DNA of 64,000 nt, from NCBI RefSeq assembly GCF_019492055.1, contig NZ_JAICBX010000006.1:1-64000 (forward strand). Direction: 5' to 3'. The position numbers and the translations under genes were made by a program. Under the pieces are notes generated by a model. The model worked only from the letters and a program-made list of their open reading frames with translations, had not been told where the DNA came from and did no database searches. Shown here in pieces: positions 55,092 to 63,861 of this stretch; position 1 is the first letter of the stretch, and every line of letters begins with the position of its first letter. The DNA comes from Flavimaribacter sediminis. Its GTDB lineage: Bacteria > Pseudomonadota > Alphaproteobacteria > Rhizobiales > Rhizobiaceae.

Positions 55092-57590
55092 ATGGGAGAA
55101 GAAAGCGCGAATGCTCATCTCGGGCTTCCGTGGCCAGAAGCCTATATGGACCTGAAACCTCTGCTTCAGGAAAAATGGGGCGTGGGCAATGAAATCTATC
55201 TTCACCACAAGCTCAGCGGCAAATCCGGCGCCGCCGTCTATACGACCGACATCAACAGCAGCGAGTTCAACGGCCAGGCGATTCTGAAATTCGACCATTC
55301 GAGCGATTCCGGGAAAAAGGAACGCGACGAGGACGAGCGGCATCAACTCGCCTACGAAACGGCTCCGGAATACGCCGCAACCCATTTGCCGAGGATCCTG
55401 CACACGCTGCATCACGGCGACAGCCTCGCCATTCTGTCCACGATCGCCGGCCAGGGCCTGGAATTCGCTACTCCATGGGCGGAATGTTCGCACCGGAGAC
55501 AATTGAGCGTCGTACTGGATTTGTCGCTCGGTCTGCTCGAAGGCTGGAATGCGGGCTACACGTTTTCCGAAGGACTTCGATCGCCCCAGGATCTGCTGTG
55601 GAACTGGCTCGACTATCGGATGGATCCGAACAATGGCGGACGCATCCACGCTTTTGTCAACGACACATGCGGCGTCGCGCCCGACGACAGCAGCTTCGTG
55701 TTCGAAGGTCGCTGGTATCCCAATCCTTTGGCGTTTGCGGCAAGACACGCCGATTTCGGCAGTCGCTTGAGATTGCGCGCCGTCATGGGTCAATCCCACG
55801 GAGACCTCCACGGGTACAATGTCCTGGCGAGCACGGCGAAGAACAGCCCGACCACCTACTACCTCATCGATCTGGCCATGTACGAGAACAGCCAGTTCCT
55901 GTTCTACGACCACGCCTATTTTGAGATCAGCCACCTTCTGATGTCTCGCGAATACACCGACGCGACGAACTGGCAGTCGCTTCTCTATCACCTCAGGCCC
56001 TTTGAAGAACAAAGCACGGCTATCGATCCCAGAGGCGACGATCTCGGCTTGCTTGAACTGATGAAGGAGTGGCAGAACGGGCTGACGGACTGGGTCCGGG
56101 ATCACCATCAGTCACGCATTTCCTATATGCAGAACCAGTACCTGCTTGCGCGGGTCGCCGCGGGATTGAACTTCACCCACAAGATGTTGCCTGACAAAAG
56201 CCGTCGTATGGCTTTTCTGTTTGCGGCGCAAAACCTCAAGGATTACCTCAACCACAATTCCATCGACTGGCCGAAACACGGGTCGAACTTCATCCTGTCC
56301 GTTCCGTCGTCCGAAACGGTCGTGTCGACATCGGCCGCGCCGCCCCAAAGCGACGCGCCTCACGCGTCGAGACACCGCGACACCGAGCATCCTCCGCTAC
56401 CGGCAAAGCCGTCGATCGCGGTGCTGGCGTTCAAGAACCTCAGCGGAGACGTCCGCCAGGAGCGGTTCTCCGACGGCGTCACGCAGGAGATCATCACGGC
56501 GTTGTCGCATGTCGACTGGCTTATGGTCATCTCGCGCGGCTCGTCTTTTACCTACAAGGATCAGGAAGCCGATGTCATGCGCATCGGACAGGAACTCGGC
56601 GTGCACTATGTCGTGACCGGAAGCGTGCGCAAGGCCCGCTCACGCATTCGCATTTCCGTCCAGCTGATCGACGCGCGCACCGGCCAGCACATCTGGGCGG
56701 AACGGTTCGATGACGCCATTGTCGACGTGTTCGACCTGCAGGAGCAGATCGCCGACACCATAGCAGCCAATATCGATTCCCAACTCAAGCTCACCGAGCG
56801 CCAGCGCACGCAACGCTCTGCCGAACATCTGGGCGTCTGGGAACGCTATCAGGACGCTCTGTGGCACGTATACCGGGCGACGGACGATCATACGGAACAC
56901 GCCAAGCGGCTCCTGACAGACATCATCAAGGACACGCCCAATTACAGCGCAGCCCACGCCCTGCGCGCGATCATCCTATGCCGCGACGTAACCGTGTGCG
57001 TCACCGATATGCCTGAAAAGGATCTGGAAATCGCCAACCAGGAGGCGACGCTCGCCGTTTCCCTCGACGAGACGGACAGCCTGCCGCGTGTCGCCTTCAG
57101 CAGGGTTCTGATGCTTCAGGGGCAAACAGAACTGGCGATCGATCAGGCGGAAGAAGCCGTCGCGCTCAATCCGAGTTCCTCCATGGCCGTCATGTGTCTT
57201 GCCTTGGCGCATATCTGGAACGGCGACGCAGCCGGCGCGCTGGCGCCGATCGACATGTCGATACGGCTCAGTCCAAAAGGCCCGTTTCACGAGTTCAAGC
57301 ATATGATGAAGTGCATGTGCCTTTACATGCTTGGCGACATCGACGAGGCGGCAAGAGTGGGCCATCACGTCGCGACAGGACAGCAGACCGGCCCCGTCGG
57401 GCCCATGATCTATGCGGCGATTCTTGTCCGGCAGAAACGGCTCCGTGAGGCCGCAGACATCATCGCCAGGCTGCACGAAGCCTGGCCGGGCGTCACGCTC
57501 GATCACCTGAAGAAGAACTGGAAAAGCATGCACCCGGATTATCTCGCCGCCCTTGTGACGGACCTCGCTGCGGCCGGCTTGCCGGAGTAG
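55092..57590 (+). CDS. Kinase-fold / TolB-like / TPR fusion protein
   Basis: Started at ATG 55092 after GGAAAGGA, the protein has 832 residues. Residues 1-400 look like an APH/choline-kinase-type fold: glycine-loop-like LSGKSGAAVY (41-50), Lys66 in AILKFD, catalytic SHGDLHGYN (235-243) and metal-binding Asp260 in LIDLAM. A linker (405-438) leads to the TolB/FlgO-like module (PSIAVLAFKNLSGD, FSDGVTQEIITAL, YVVTGSVRKA, 440-560) and TPR repeats to the end. That C-terminal half is normally fused to adenylate cyclases in rhizobia; here a kinase-fold domain takes the cyclase's place. The target is unknown. It is 23 bases before the nitroreductase gene. Confidence 0.78.
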   Translation: MGEESANAHLGLPWPEAYMDLKPLLQEKWGVGNEIYLHHKLSGKSGAAVYTTDINSSEFNGQAILKFDHSSDSGKKERDEDERHQLAYETAPEYAATHLPRILHTLHHGDSLAILSTIAGQGLEFATPWAECSHRRQLSVVLDLSLGLLEGWNAGYTFSEGLRSPQDLLWNWLDYRMDPNNGGRIHAFVNDTCGVAPDDSSFVFEGRWYPNPLAFAARHADFGSRLRLRAVMGQSHGDLHGYNVLASTAKNSPTTYYLIDLAMYENSQFLFYDHAYFEISHLLMSREYTDATNWQSLLYHLRPFEEQSTAIDPRGDDLGLLELMKEWQNGLTDWVRDHHQSRISYMQNQYLLARVAAGLNFTHKMLPDKSRRMAFLFAAQNLKDYLNHNSIDWPKHGSNFILSVPSSETVVSTSAAPPQSDAPHASRHRDTEHPPLPAKPSIAVLAFKNLSGDVRQERFSDGVTQEIITALSHVDWLMVISRGSSFTYKDQEADVMRIGQELGVHYVVTGSVRKARSRIRISVQLIDARTGQHIWAERFDDAIVDVFDLQEQIADTIAANIDSQLKLTERQRTQRSAEHLGVWERYQDALWHVYRATDDHTEHAKRLLTDIIKDTPNYSAAHALRAIILCRDVTVCVTDMPEKDLEIANQEATLAVSLDETDSLPRVAFSRVLMLQGQTELAIDQAEEAVALNPSSSMAVMCLALAHIWNGDAAGALAPIDMSIRLSPKGPFHEFKHMMKCMCLYMLGDIDEAARVGHHVATGQQTGPVGPMIYAAILVRQKRLREAADIIARLHEAWPGVTLDHLKKNWKSMHPDYLAALVTDLAAAGLPE

Positions 57591-57613
57591 CCTGCAGCAA
57601 GGAGGAGCAGACA

Positions 57614-58489
57614 ATGACCGTTAAGGGCAGGACGAGCGATTTTCGCGACGTCGTTGAAAGTCGGCGCAGCACGCGCAAATTCGTCAAGGGCAAGGAAGTC
57701 GGCCGCGACGTGCTCGAGCGGATCGTCGAGTGCGGCCGCTGGGCGCCCTCCGGCGCCAATGTGCAATGCTGGGACTGCATCGTCGTTCACGACCCGGCCA
57801 TGAGCGAGGAAGTCCGCCAGGTCTTCCTGCGTCAGGCGCAGCGGCTTCGCGACCATGCAAAGGGATTTCCGGCGGTCTCCAAAAACTATCTGTCCAACAC
57901 CGTCGCGATCATCATCGTGATCGGCGATCCACGCTGGAAGGTCTGCTTTCCCCAGGCGACCAGCCCCGAATGGGACGAGGAATACCAGGACAACAATGAA
58001 GCGATCTTTCTCTGTTCGCTCGGCGCCGTGATCCAGAACATCCAGCTTGGCGTCACCGCCGAGGGTCTGACCTCCGCCTGGCTTTCCGGCGGCGGCGAAG
58101 ACGCCACCAACCGCGAGCTCAGCGCCCTGCTCGGCTATCCGGCGTGGATGAAAGCCTACGGGACCATTCCGGTCGGCTTTCCCGTCGCCGAACAGGACCG
58201 GCGCTACCGCCGTCCGCTGGAACAGCTCTGCCACTGGGATCGCTACGAGCCGCGGCAGTACCGGACCCATGAGCAGATCGATTTCTACGAAAGCACGCTG
58301 CGGCCATTTACGATGTATCGCGACGACGAGGACATGCGCGACTGGCCGGATTTCGCCGAAAAACTCGGCGACTGGGCGGACGCCTTCACAACGGATGAAC
58401 CCAATCCGTCGGGCAAGCTGGAAGACGAAGCCGACTTTTCGAAGCCGCGCACAGTCGGAAAAGCAACGAAGGCGCGCAATCGGTCCTGA
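57614..58489 (+). CDS. Nitroreductase-family FMN oxidoreductase
   Basis: The 291-residue protein starts with VVESRRSTRKF and GRWAPSGANVQCWD, the two FMN phosphate and ring contacts of the nitroreductase fold, followed by GAVIQNIQLGVTAEGLTSAWLSG and PVGFPVAE. The C-terminus is about 70 residues longer than usual. Such enzymes use NAD(P)H to reduce nitro, quinone or enone compounds. It is co-transcribed with the kinase fusion gene. A 36-base perfect hairpin overlaps its stop codon. Confidence 0.9.
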   Translation: MTVKGRTSDFRDVVESRRSTRKFVKGKEVGRDVLERIVECGRWAPSGANVQCWDCIVVHDPAMSEEVRQVFLRQAQRLRDHAKGFPAVSKNYLSNTVAIIIVIGDPRWKVCFPQATSPEWDEEYQDNNEAIFLCSLGAVIQNIQLGVTAEGLTSAWLSGGGEDATNRELSALLGYPAWMKAYGTIPVGFPVAEQDRRYRRPLEQLCHWDRYEPRQYRTHEQIDFYESTLRPFTMYRDDEDMRDWPDFAEKLGDWADAFTTDEPNPSGKLEDEADFSKPRTVGKATKARNRS

Positions 58490-58502
58490 TTGCGCGCCTT
58501 CG
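58467..58502. terminator. 15-bp perfect hairpin overlapping the nitroreductase stop codon
   Basis: CGAAGGCGCGCAATC (58467-58481) and GATTGCGCGCCTTCG (58488-58502) form a flawless stem with a six-base loop that contains the start of the TGA stop. It lies between convergent genes. There is no U-tract on either side, so it may act as a rho-assisted terminator or mRNA end-protector rather than a classical one. Confidence 0.6.
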
Positions 58503-58529
58503 AGCGAAATGTCTGAACGTCGGTCTGCG

Positions 58530-58793
58530 TCAGTATCCTGACGGACAGGCGTCGACGTAACGTCGGCCATACCGGTCGCGGTAGTAGCACCGGTTCGAGC
58601 CTTCGGACACCCGTCCGATCACAGCGCCCGCAACACCGCCAACAGCAGCGCCGACAGCCGCGCCCTGTACATTGCCGGTGGCGATGCCGCCCACGACGGC
58701 GCCGGTTCCAGCGCCAATCGCAGCGCCCTTCTCAGTCGGCGTGCAGCCTGCAATTGCGAATGCGGCGAACACCAGTATCAGCCATTGTTTCAT
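58530..58793 (-). CDS. Glycine-zipper lipoprotein
   Basis: The 87-residue product starts with a lipoprotein signal (LILVFAAFAIAGC, Cys at 17) and continues with a glycine-zipper helix pair (GAAIGAGTGAVVGGIATG, VGAAVGGVAGAVIG) and a tail YYRDRYGRRYVDACPSGY. Proteins of this type are small outer-membrane lipoproteins of envelope maintenance. It is monocistronic. Confidence 0.82.
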   Translation of the reverse strand: MKQWLILVFAAFAIAGCTPTEKGAAIGAGTGAVVGGIATGNVQGAAVGAAVGGVAGAVIGRVSEGSNRCYYRDRYGRRYVDACPSGY

Positions 58794-58933
58794 TTGTCGG
58801 AGTCTCCTTCTTATCGGTGGTGATAACGAAGGGAGCGCGAGAGAGTTCCACGGGAGTTTGGGAAGGTGGCGAATCGCTCGGAGCGAACCGTGCTGGTGAG
58901 GAAGAGTCACGCAGGCATGACAACGGCTGCAGT

Positions 58934-59845
58934 TCACTGATTGTGCTTGCTCCTCCAGTCCCGAGCCATTGCTTCGGCTCTGGAGATTTGCTCCGGCGTC
59001 ATGGTCTCGGCAAGTAGCGCGCGGTTTAGAGCAGCTTCGGCGTGATCCTGATCGATCGCCAGGGAATACCACATGTAACCCTCCACGCGATCGGCTGCGA
59101 CACCCTCGCCGTCCTCGTAGCGATCCCCTAGCGTGAAATAGGCTTCGGAATTGTTCTGCTCTGCCGCCTCGAGCATCCAATTTAGGCTTGACACGTTGTC
59201 CTGTTTGACGCCAGCGCCATACAGATACATGACGGATAGTGACATTTAAGCTTCAGGCGATCCTTGATCAGCAGCCAATCGAAACCAGATTGCGGCGGCA
59301 GTTTCGTTGGCCGGCACGCCCTTGCCCAAGTAATACATCATGCCAAGCGCCAATTGCGCGATTGGTAGACCCTGATTTGCAGCGTTTCGATACCAGCGGA
59401 CCGCTGCCACATCGTCTTGCTCCACACCTCTGCCGATCTCGTACGACAGAGCGAGACCGTATTGCGCGCGGTCAAAACCCTGATCGGCCGCTTTGCGGTA
59501 CCATTTCGCCGCCGCCTTGTAGTCTTTCTCCACCCCTGCGCCACGTTCATACATGGTCGCCAGATTGTATTGCGCCGGCATGTCTCCCTTCTCCGCCGCC
59601 TTTTGATACCAGAATACGGCCTTGCGGTTGCTTTGCGGTGCCCCTATGCCGGAACCGTACATGAGCGCCAATCCGGTCATTGCATCCGCCGAGCCGTTTT
59701 CAGCGCCTTCCTCATAGAGTTGTCGCGCCAGTTCGTAGTCGCCGCGATTATAGGCGTCCGTTCCCTCCTCAAAGCTGCCTGCAAAACATACGTTCGAAGC
59801 CAGAAGAACCACTGGTAGCCCGACAAAAACACGAGAAGTAAACAC
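58934..59845 (-). pseudogene. Sel1-repeat protein interrupted by in-frame TAA
   Basis: A GTG at 59845 with AAGGAG nine bases upstream opens an exported protein (signal LPVVLLASNVCFA) with 36-residue Sel1 repeats (AQYNLATMYERGAGVEKD, AQYGLALSYEIGRGVEQD, AQLALGMMYYLGKGVPAN). At TAA 59248-59246 the frame stops after QGSPEA, and continues in the same frame with MSLSVMYLYGAGVKQD and a further two repeats down to 58934. The stop is in the middle of a repeat (between the A and L positions), and the next codon is ATG. One nonsense change in a 304-codon gene is the simplest reading; reinitiation to make two polypeptides is possible, though no ribosome site is close. Confidence 0.75.
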
Positions 59846-59851
59846 CTGAGT

Positions 59852-60124
59852 TTACTCCTTGATCTCAATCCGGTCGCAAATACAGCAGAACTCGGACGGC
59901 GTACTGAAATCCATCGCTATGAACAATTTGCCGATAATCTCTTCCCTGCTGAAGATATACCTGAACCGGGATTTGACTGCGTCAACGTTGGCGTGATCAA
60001 TCTTGGCGTGGAAGCAATCGAAGATGACGTTCAGCGGGTGCTCGACGCAGAAGGCTATCGCATGGACGCCAAACAGATCCATTCGCAGTTTCTTCCTCTC
60101 CCCCAGTTCGAGTTGGAGAGACAC
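59852..60124 (-). CDS. Hypothetical 90-residue protein
   Basis: A 90-codon frame with GTG start (weak GAGAGA upstream) encodes a protein-like sequence: GVHAIAFCVEHPLNVIFDCFHAKIDHAN, then FRYIFSREEIIGKLFIAMDF and a CCIC pair near the end (quoted in parts only). No family is recognised. The stop lies six bases before the Sel1 gene's start, whose ribosome site it contains, so the two may be co-transcribed. Confidence 0.45.
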   Translation of the reverse strand: MSLQLELGERKKLRMDLFGVHAIAFCVEHPLNVIFDCFHAKIDHANVDAVKSRFRYIFSREEIIGKLFIAMDFSTPSEFCCICDRIEIKE

Positions 60125-60460
60125 TCTCTCAAATGATCAGAAAACCTGCCTGATCTCGAAATCATGCAGACTGGGATTACGGAATTTGGTCAACTCCAAT
60201 GGTGCGCCGGCGGCGTCTGCGTTCATCCCTCTCCCTTTCCTCATGCAACAGAGCATGTCAGACGGATTTTTGGACTGTAAACCGCACGACGATTCTAATT
60301 CCAGCGCTTAAATCGACCCGGCGTCAGGCAATCTCCTCAGCGCATAACATGGAACATATACGGAACATTGTTGCTGCATAAGCGATGCATTTGTGTTATG
60401 ATTCAGAGGAAGCACAGACGCCACGACGACCAGATTCAGCGGCCAAGGATGGATTTTCCG

Positions 60461-60673
60461 GATTCCCGAAACAAAGCCAGATTTCACCGATCCAGGCGTT
60501 TCGTCGGCAAGATCCGAAAAAACACGGATTCCCGAAACAAACCCAAATCAGCAGAGGCGTGAGAACCCCAGACAAAGCCTGAATCGCAAATTACCGAAAC
60601 GAAGCCAGATTTCGGCGTCGCCGGACATAAACGAAGCCGAAAACACAGATTCCCGAAACAAAGCCAGATTGAC
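60461..60673. repeat. Degenerate direct repeats with about 62-bp period
   Basis: Four related copies of GATTCCCGAAACAAAGCCAG-ATT begin at 60461, 60527, 60590 and 60648. Copies 1 and 4 are almost identical; copy 2 has CCCAAATC for GCCAGATT, copy 3 has TTACCGAAACG. The spacers (about 36-42 bp) also share pieces such as AAAACAC. Period and repeat drift do not fit CRISPR. The stretch is otherwise gene-free from 60125 to 61021. Confidence 0.75.
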
Positions 60674-61021
60674 AGGATTAGCGGATTGAACAGCGCCAGC
60701 GCCGCTCCAAACGCGGCATTCTGAATCCAAATACAGTACCGATTTCAATGATTTAGGATGTCTACTTGAGACATTGGTGCGGTCGAGAAGACTCCCAGGC
60801 AGCCTTCATTCTTTTATTTTCAATAAGTTAGCCCAGCTTTGGGTCTAAAATGTAGCACAAAAAGTGGCACAAAAAACAGAGACAAACTAGGGGACCTTCA
60901 CTGATATGATTTCACCCGCTTGTCTAACTTCTGGAGCATTCCAGCTCACTCCGTTGGTACATCATCACTGATGGTCATTAGAAAGTTCCGGACGATTGGG
61001 AACTACAAATAAAATTGTCGT
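60674..61021. other. Gene-free AT-rich gap
   Basis: No coding region or tRNA is seen between the repeats and the membrane-protein stop. The sequence is visibly AT-rich, with a short near-repeat (AAAAAGTGGCACAAAAAAC preceded by TAGCACAAAAAG) at about 60855-60880. Confidence 0.4.
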
Positions 61022-61969
61022 CTATATGAGGTCGGCACACCGTTCTAGTGGCACCCATTCAGGATTTGTACGAATTCGCGCTTGGTCTAGGGATTCGGAT
61101 TTGTATTTTTCCTGCTTGGACAATTTCAGGGCTGTTGTTAGATCCTGATTTGCCTGTTCAAGATTGTCTGCCGCCAAACCGACTACAACCACTTTTGCTC
61201 CATTTGCTAACCAAAGTGTTGGTGTTCGGCCAAAAGCTTCAGACCCATATTTTTCAATTTCCTCTTGTGCAGTGTCGCAGTATTGCGGGCTATATGAAGC
61301 CATTTGTAAAATAATCTGAGTGTCGTTGGATGAAATAACTGAAGCTCGCGGCTTGCTGTCTCGGCCAGGCACTGCGTATTCAATTTCGTCGTAAAGCCAA
61401 GCTAGCTCTACCTCAAGTAACCCACGCTTTATTTCGTCCCCTGCTTGAATTTCGCTCACTGGTTTGGTCATTAATAATCTTACTTCTTCCTCTTTCTCGA
61501 GAATTAATTTCTCTATCTCTTCTTTTCGCTCAATCAATGCCTTGTAATACCGAGTCCAGTTACCTTGAGTGGCATCTGGTGTAGTATTCCTGCCTTCAAC
61601 TCCGCTTTCCGGATCATACCCATCGACAGTAAATGCGTAATATTCAGCAAACCGGGATCGCAAATCCAAACTCTCATTGATCGCCGTATTGAAGTGCTTC
61701 GTAAGAAATTCCTGCTGACGCGATTGGCTCTCGAAATTCAGTTTTGCGTCGTATTGCAATTGTTGGAATACAAGCCCCCAACCCTCAATCGCCGCCGGTA
61801 TCAGGACTCCGGCAAGTCCAACTATCATGGTGCCATAGACTACCTTAAGCAGTCCCATCCGCGCTTCGTATCTTCGTAGCTCAAACTCTTCCGATTTGAG
61901 TCTTTGCTCGGGCTCATCCCGATGCCCTTGCCCCCGCCTATCAGGCTCAATTCCTTCTTCGTGAGCCAT
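61022..61969 (-). CDS. Single-pass coiled-coil membrane protein of unknown family
   Basis: The 315-residue protein follows a strong GAAGGAGGAG site. Residues 1-38 are highly charged (SEEFELRRYEARMG), then one membrane helix (VVYGTMIVGLAGVLIPAAIEG, 43-63), a long helical region (YYKALIERKEEIEKLILEKE, 150-170, coiled coil) and a C-terminal beta-alpha unit (ANGAKVVVVGLAADNLEQAN). No family is recognised. It is third in a tight operon behind a matrixin protease and a DRGH nuclease; 39 bases separate it from the nuclease gene. It might tether or sense for the two enzymes (inference). Confidence 0.75.
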   Translation of the reverse strand: MAHEEGIEPDRRGQGHRDEPEQRLKSEEFELRRYEARMGLLKVVYGTMIVGLAGVLIPAAIEGWGLVFQQLQYDAKLNFESQSRQQEFLTKHFNTAINESLDLRSRFAEYYAFTVDGYDPESGVEGRNTTPDATQGNWTRYYKALIERKEEIEKLILEKEEEVRLLMTKPVSEIQAGDEIKRGLLEVELAWLYDEIEYAVPGRDSKPRASVISSNDTQIILQMASYSPQYCDTAQEEIEKYGSEAFGRTPTLWLANGAKVVVVGLAADNLEQANQDLTTALKLSKQEKYKSESLDQARIRTNPEWVPLERCADLI

Positions 61970-62008
61970 ATACTCCTCCTTCAGATCACCTTGTTCAAAT
62001 ACCTGATA

Positions 62009-62935
62009 TTACAAAATAATATCAGCCGGAGAGAAAATACCCGGGCTATTCCTACCTTGGGTCGCACGGGCAAAGCGGCGGATTGCTTCCTCGGTCAATT
62101 CCAGTGGAGAGCCTGATGCGCTCTCATACAACACGCCCCTCAAACCGGCCTCCGTAATCTCTGATCTAATATTGTTCCGACGGTCAAATAGCATCGGATC
62201 ATACTTTCTCAGCGTCGAAAACGTCAGACCTGACAATACTTCAACCGTGGTGATCCGGACCTGCTCTAGTACGGGAGCGAATGGAAGCGGCTCCTCGGTG
62301 TCATAGTCACGTTGCCAGACCAAGAAAGCAGCTGCGCGCACTTTGTCTGAGACTAGGACAACAATTATTTTCCAGAAGCCAGCTGGAATTTTCACCGGCT
62401 TTTGTCCTGGAGCATTGGTGATTTCGGGGTCATCCGGGGTAAACACCGGACCCGTAAATACGCAGGCTTGGCTGGAGTTATCGTTAGCTAATTCAAGCAT
62501 CCAGTCTTCAATCTTACCCCAAGCAATGTCATGAAGATTCTCGTGCTGAGGGCAGATGTTCGAAAAGTAATCGCTTTCCAACTCGGCTTGGCGCGCATCG
62601 TCCGGATTCCCCCATGACATGCTCTTACGGCGTGCCATGTGGCCTCGATCCCAATCGTTTTTCCAATAGCCGCGTTTGTCTCCCACTTGGAGGCTCGTAG
62701 GTTTGATTTTCGGATCTAGCTTGAAGTTTCTTTTCGTCCACTGCCCTTCGGGCAATGAAGAGCCATCAACATTGTGAGCCGAACAGGCTGTGAATCCTCG
62801 CCGCTTGTTGAATAGAACTGAGATTCTTGAATGATGGACAAATTGTCCACCTAGGTACAAATCCTCAACGATCGACGTGCTTGCCGTCGGCAATGGAATC
62901 CTGTGCCCCTGTAAAAAATTCTCATCGTATCCCAT
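62009..62935 (-). CDS. DNA/RNA non-specific endonuclease (DRGH type)
   Basis: Started at ATG 62935 (GGTGGGGG upstream), the protein has 308 residues. The nuclease signature NDWDRGHMARRKSMSWG (DRGH at 96-99, catalytic His) and the metal-binding Asn in YFSNICPQHENLHDIAW match the beta-beta-alpha-Me NUC1/Serratia-type family, followed by CVFTGPVF and IPAGFWKIIVVL, also typical. Most relatives are secreted, but no signal peptide is seen here, so the enzyme would act inside its own cell unless held inactive. It lies 32 bases (from this start) after the matrixin gene's stop. Confidence 0.9.
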   Translation of the reverse strand: MGYDENFLQGHRIPLPTASTSIVEDLYLGGQFVHHSRISVLFNKRRGFTACSAHNVDGSSLPEGQWTKRNFKLDPKIKPTSLQVGDKRGYWKNDWDRGHMARRKSMSWGNPDDARQAELESDYFSNICPQHENLHDIAWGKIEDWMLELANDNSSQACVFTGPVFTPDDPEITNAPGQKPVKIPAGFWKIIVVLVSDKVRAAAFLVWQRDYDTEEPLPFAPVLEQVRITTVEVLSGLTFSTLRKYDPMLFDRRNNIRSEITEAGLRGVLYESASGSPLELTEEAIRRFARATQGRNSPGIFSPADIIL

Positions 62936-62967
62936 TCGCGCCCCCACCAAAATCGGATATGTGGATG

Positions 62968-63771
62968 CTACATACGCATGGCAATCAAATCTTCATGCCC
63001 GTAAAGCGGCCTGAGAGTTGTAAACGGATGAACCAGCCGAATTGGCGTGCCGTTTATTTCCGTCAATGCGCCACTCCACACCAAATTGTATAACTTCTTC
63101 AGATCATCACGATCTGTCGCTGTCATGAAGCTATCTTTCCCATAATTCATAATGGAAAAAGGCTTATGTTCGTTATGTTCGCCGAATACCTCACTTGCCC
63201 AGGTTTGCTCTTCAATCTGCGCAAAAAAGTGCCTGAGACCGAATACATGGCCAATCTCGTGCGCCATCGTTTCCGCTTGCTCCTTCGGGCTTACATCGAA
63301 TAGGTCAGGATACAGAGTCAGCTCATGACGTCCGCCATCTGGCAAGAATGCGCTTGCCAACGTACAGCCCACGTTAGGGACGCATTTCTTGTGAGGGCTA
63401 ACGACCAGTTCGAAATCCCAGGCATCTCCTGGTCCAACTTCCTTGAACTTAACTGGAGCAGCATCCTCCCAAAGCAGAATTCCTTCTGCCAAGATATTTC
63501 TTAAATAATCTCGCGCCTGGTCCGGATTCCTAAAGATCGTCATTGACCGTTCATTAAATCTCCATTTCAGAACGACCTCCTTCGCCCAAAGCGGGATGAA
63601 CCCGTCTCTGGCATGCACAACCAGTTCAGTCGGAGAAAGGCCTGTTTGAGGATCCGAATGACCCAGTGAATCTGTTTCACATACTGCACCGTTAGCGTAT
63701 ATGTGTGTCACATCCTTGAAGTCCTTACCCAACCGCTTGGAGTACTTCATACTTACAGGGTTAGTCGCCAT
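62968..63771 (-). CDS. Matrixin-like zinc metalloprotease
   Basis: Started at ATG 63771 after a perfect AAGGAGG site, the protein has 267 residues. TMAHEIGHVFGLRHF gives the metzincin zinc ligands His171, His175, His181 and base Glu172; SIMNYGKDSFMTATD supplies the Met-turn (Met208) and the DRDDLKKLY tail of matrixins. Before it, WKEDAAPVKFKEV-like WEDAAPVKFKEVG and DAWDFELVV are the usual family strands. No signal peptide, propeptide or cysteine switch is visible; the upstream 60 residues are family-novel. It is the first complete gene of the right-end operon. Confidence 0.88.
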   Translation of the reverse strand: MATNPVSMKYSKRLGKDFKDVTHIYANGAVCETDSLGHSDPQTGLSPTELVVHARDGFIPLWAKEVVLKWRFNERSMTIFRNPDQARDYLRNILAEGILLWEDAAPVKFKEVGPGDAWDFELVVSPHKKCVPNVGCTLASAFLPDGGRHELTLYPDLFDVSPKEQAETMAHEIGHVFGLRHFFAQIEEQTWASEVFGEHNEHKPFSIMNYGKDSFMTATDRDDLKKLYNLVWSGALTEINGTPIRLVHPFTTLRPLYGHEDLIAMRM

Positions 63772-63861
63772 GAATTCAGATCCTCCTTTAGAAATACAAA
63801 TTCTATATTTGCCAATACGTTTCAGTTCGATAGCGTGTCCTAACAAGACTGTCGCTTTGTC

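Noticed and set aside
55071..57590. Adenylate cyclase, as the C-terminal half would suggest
   Set aside because: No class III cyclase catalytic motifs are present in residues 1-400; the region has kinase-fold motifs instead.
60461..60673. Possible CRISPR array
   Set aside because: Only four copies, each diverged by several bases, spacers partly related to each other and of unequal length, and no cas genes nearby.
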